Source: Ganoderma boninense
Taxonomy: Eukaryota; Basidiomycota; Agaricomycetes; Polyporales; Polyporaceae
DNA length: 64,000 nucleotides
Direction: 5' to 3'
NCBI GenBank assembly: GCA_002900995.3
Contig: CM035315.1
Location: 62,001-126,000, forward strand
Positions 62,312-64,000 of the stretch are shown in pieces. The notes under the pieces were generated by a model. The model ran no database searches and was not told where the DNA came from. It worked only from the letters and a program-made list of their open reading frames with translations. Every line of letters begins with the position of its first letter. Position 1 is the first letter of the stretch. A program made the translations under genes and the position numbers.

Positions 62312-63005
62312 GGTGGAAGAATCGTGGTGTGGGTGCCTTTGGGGGAGGAGGGGATGAGGGAGGTAGGCCAAGTTACGGTGAGCTTCTCGCTCGGAGGGTT
62401 GTGGTAGTGCCGTCGTGTACGTCCCGAGATGCCGACCTCGTAGTCCATCAGGGTCTTGTGAAGGCGAAGTTCTGGGAGCCTCCGGCGATCGACGTATGCT
62501 CATTACCGGCATGGTTCATTCAACAGATTTCATACAGGCACTTCGCGAAGCCGCGGAGTCCTTGAAAGGTATTGGTATGCCGCTTCTCTGCCATTCACCA
62601 GCAGCGCGACCCAATGGCAGCCAGTAGCACTGTGGTCAAACCTACAGACATTAGCGGCTTCTTCGGACACCTGGATGGCTATGACTAGGATGCGATTGGT
62701 TGGCCCATCGTAACTCGAGGCGGCCGCGCCTGGTCCTCATGGTACGCGCGTGCAGCACGACCGTCGTGTGGTTATGTCTGATGGGTTCTGCGGATAGGAA
62801 GTCGAAGAAGGTTTGTATCGCCTCGAATGCTCAGGTGATCTACCCAAAAGCGACACCTCCCGTCACGGAGGACGCGCCGAGCGTGGACGTCGATCGCCGC
62901 AGCGCAGACCGCAAACCGGACGCCTGCCTTCAAAACAGAAGCGGGGATGGCGCAGCCATCGTTCGCTATTCTTGTTCGCAGCGACCCAGACCCCACTCGA
63001 ACACG
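62312..63005. other. Divergent intergenic region
   Basis: Shared upstream region of the two helical-protein genes (about 690 bases); suits coordinated expression. A plus-strand open frame (62700 onward) runs into the next gene but looks like leader sequence. No separate gene is seen. Confidence 0.45.
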
Positions 63006-64000
63006 ATGTCGAACCTCATCGCCACCATGCCTTTCACTCAGCAACCAGCTACTGTTGTGGTCGAGGCGGAGGTCGCCGAGGCTGTCGAGGAGGCTGTCGA
63101 GCGCACTCTGTCATCGCCGCAGTTCTCCACCGAGGTCACGGCTGACATCCGCAACCTCACGCAAACGGTCAAGGACATCAGGAAGGGATTTCGTGCGGTC
63201 GCGGACAACCTTGTGGCCTTCGACAACGATGAGTACAAGGACAAGAACGGCGAGGTGCTTCAGCTCCGTCCTCAATGGTTGGGGTACCAGGCGGTGAGTC
63301 GCATCTCGTGGCGTCGCCGCATCCACTAGGCGCATTGACGATGACATAAACCATAGACGTTTGATGACATACTGGAGAAAAGCCACCGGAATGCGCTCGC
63401 GGCATCGTCTATGATCAGACGTGAGCATCTGCAGAACGTGTACTTGTCGAGGGCGCGGTCGCTCACAGACGTGTTGTATCGCAGAGTACACCGAGGCGAT
63501 CCTGACCGACGTAGATCCGAGCGAGTTTGAAGACGTGCAAGAGGAGCTTAGGGGCTTCCTGAAGGTGCGTCGGCTCGATGGCTGTGTATGCGGCCCCGCC
63601 GTCCTCACGGACACCTTCAGAAACTGGATGAGAAGGCACCTACCGCTGAACAGACACAAGGAGACCTCGAGAAGCTGGCTGATGATGTACGGTCCTTCAA
63701 GACCACGATTGACGAGACGCTGTGGAAGGCCGGAAACAAATGTGTCAGCGATATCGACGAGGCGAAGACGCACCTTCAGGACGTGGAGAAGAAGCTCGAA
63801 TCGTCCGTGTCCTGTTTTTATACATACGTTCCTATGCACTTCGTATTGACCATTGTCTTCTAGTATCAACGACGATGTGGGCGCCGTAACATTGGAGTCT
63901 TGTATACGATTGCTCATCCCTCACCTTTAGAAAAAACAGCTAGGCATCCTCGCTGTCGGAGGGCTTCTGCTGGGCGGGGCTTGCGCCATTGTCGCTATTT
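63006..64000 (+). CDS. Helical protein with Gly-rich hydrophobic segment, truncated by window end; pore-former-like
   Basis: Six exons fit GT-AG and phase: 63006-63293, 63357-63420, 63485-63564, 63621-63802, 63864-63885 (a 22-nt microexon) and 63931 to beyond 64000. The N-terminus has a Val/Glu/Ala-rich stretch and a helix (VKDIRKGFRAVADNLVAF). Central blocks are long charged helices (EDVQEELRGFL; DLEKLADDVRSFKTTIDETL; EAKTHLQDVEKKLE). The last visible exon opens with two Lys and then a Gly-rich hydrophobic stretch of about 20 residues, a likely membrane-inserting segment. Long helix, hydrophobic segment, long helix is the layout of alpha-helical pore-forming proteins such as the ClyA/Hbl/XaxA group. 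The rest lies outside the window, so a single-pass membrane protein remains possible. It is divergent from the helical gene at 60752-62311. Confidence 0.6.

Noticed and set aside
1..64000. tRNA and rRNA genes
   Set aside because: Looked for T-loop TTCGA contexts with matching acceptor stems and for conserved rRNA blocks; none found by eye. A tRNAscan run would be decisive.

Overview
The window looks like nuclear DNA of an agaricomycete fungus, most probably a wood-decay polypore. The evidence is GC-rich coding DNA, many 50-120 nt introns with CTNAC/CTAAC-type branch sites, a fungal plasma-membrane H+-ATPase, two F-box-like proteins of the type expanded in Polyporales, and a gene of the CxC5/CxC6 class that is associated with KDZ transposons in basidiomycetes. 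The species assignment is inference.

Layout. 1-9.3 kb holds two plus-strand genes: a large Ser/Pro-rich low-complexity protein, and a protein with three Rap1/TERF2IP-like Myb modules ending in a SUMO-interaction-like motif. 9.3-19.5 kb is a 10-kb stretch without a convincing gene; it contains one 434-bp inverted-repeat transposon (MITE) and 17 copies of GTAAGTA/TACTTAC. 19.5-22.8 kb is the H+-ATPase gene. 25.2-27.6 kb holds an F-box-like gene followed by a WD40 gene.

28.7-47.4 kb is a CxC5/CxC6 gene split by one 16.1-kb Ty3/gypsy-type retrotransposon (30910-47009, sense on the minus strand). The element has 1.65-kb LTRs ending TG...CA, a 4-bp ACGC target duplication, a primer-binding site, a Gag-protease ORF with two retropepsin modules, and a pol broken by one in-frame TGA. 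About 5.1 kb of extra sequence lies between gag-pro and pol. The LTRs carry clusters of perfect heat-shock-element pentamers upstream of a TATA box, and the presumed transcribed leader downstream is a run of about a dozen short hairpins. The extra internal segment repeats this plan with unrelated sequence and its own hairpin array.

47.5-64 kb is a gene-dense region: two minus-strand genes of unknown function, a plus-strand coiled-coil gene with an in-frame TAG, two neighbouring minus-strand genes sharing one cysteine module, a second F-box-like gene, and a divergent pair of helical-protein genes. One of that pair has a Gly-rich hydrophobic segment and runs off the window.

Several otherwise well-preserved genes, including the presumably essential H+-ATPase, contain single-base frame breaks. 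Uncorrected indel errors in this assembly are the simplest explanation, so pseudogene calls based on one indel should be treated cautiously. Intron boundaries were placed by eye from GT-AG, branch site and phase.
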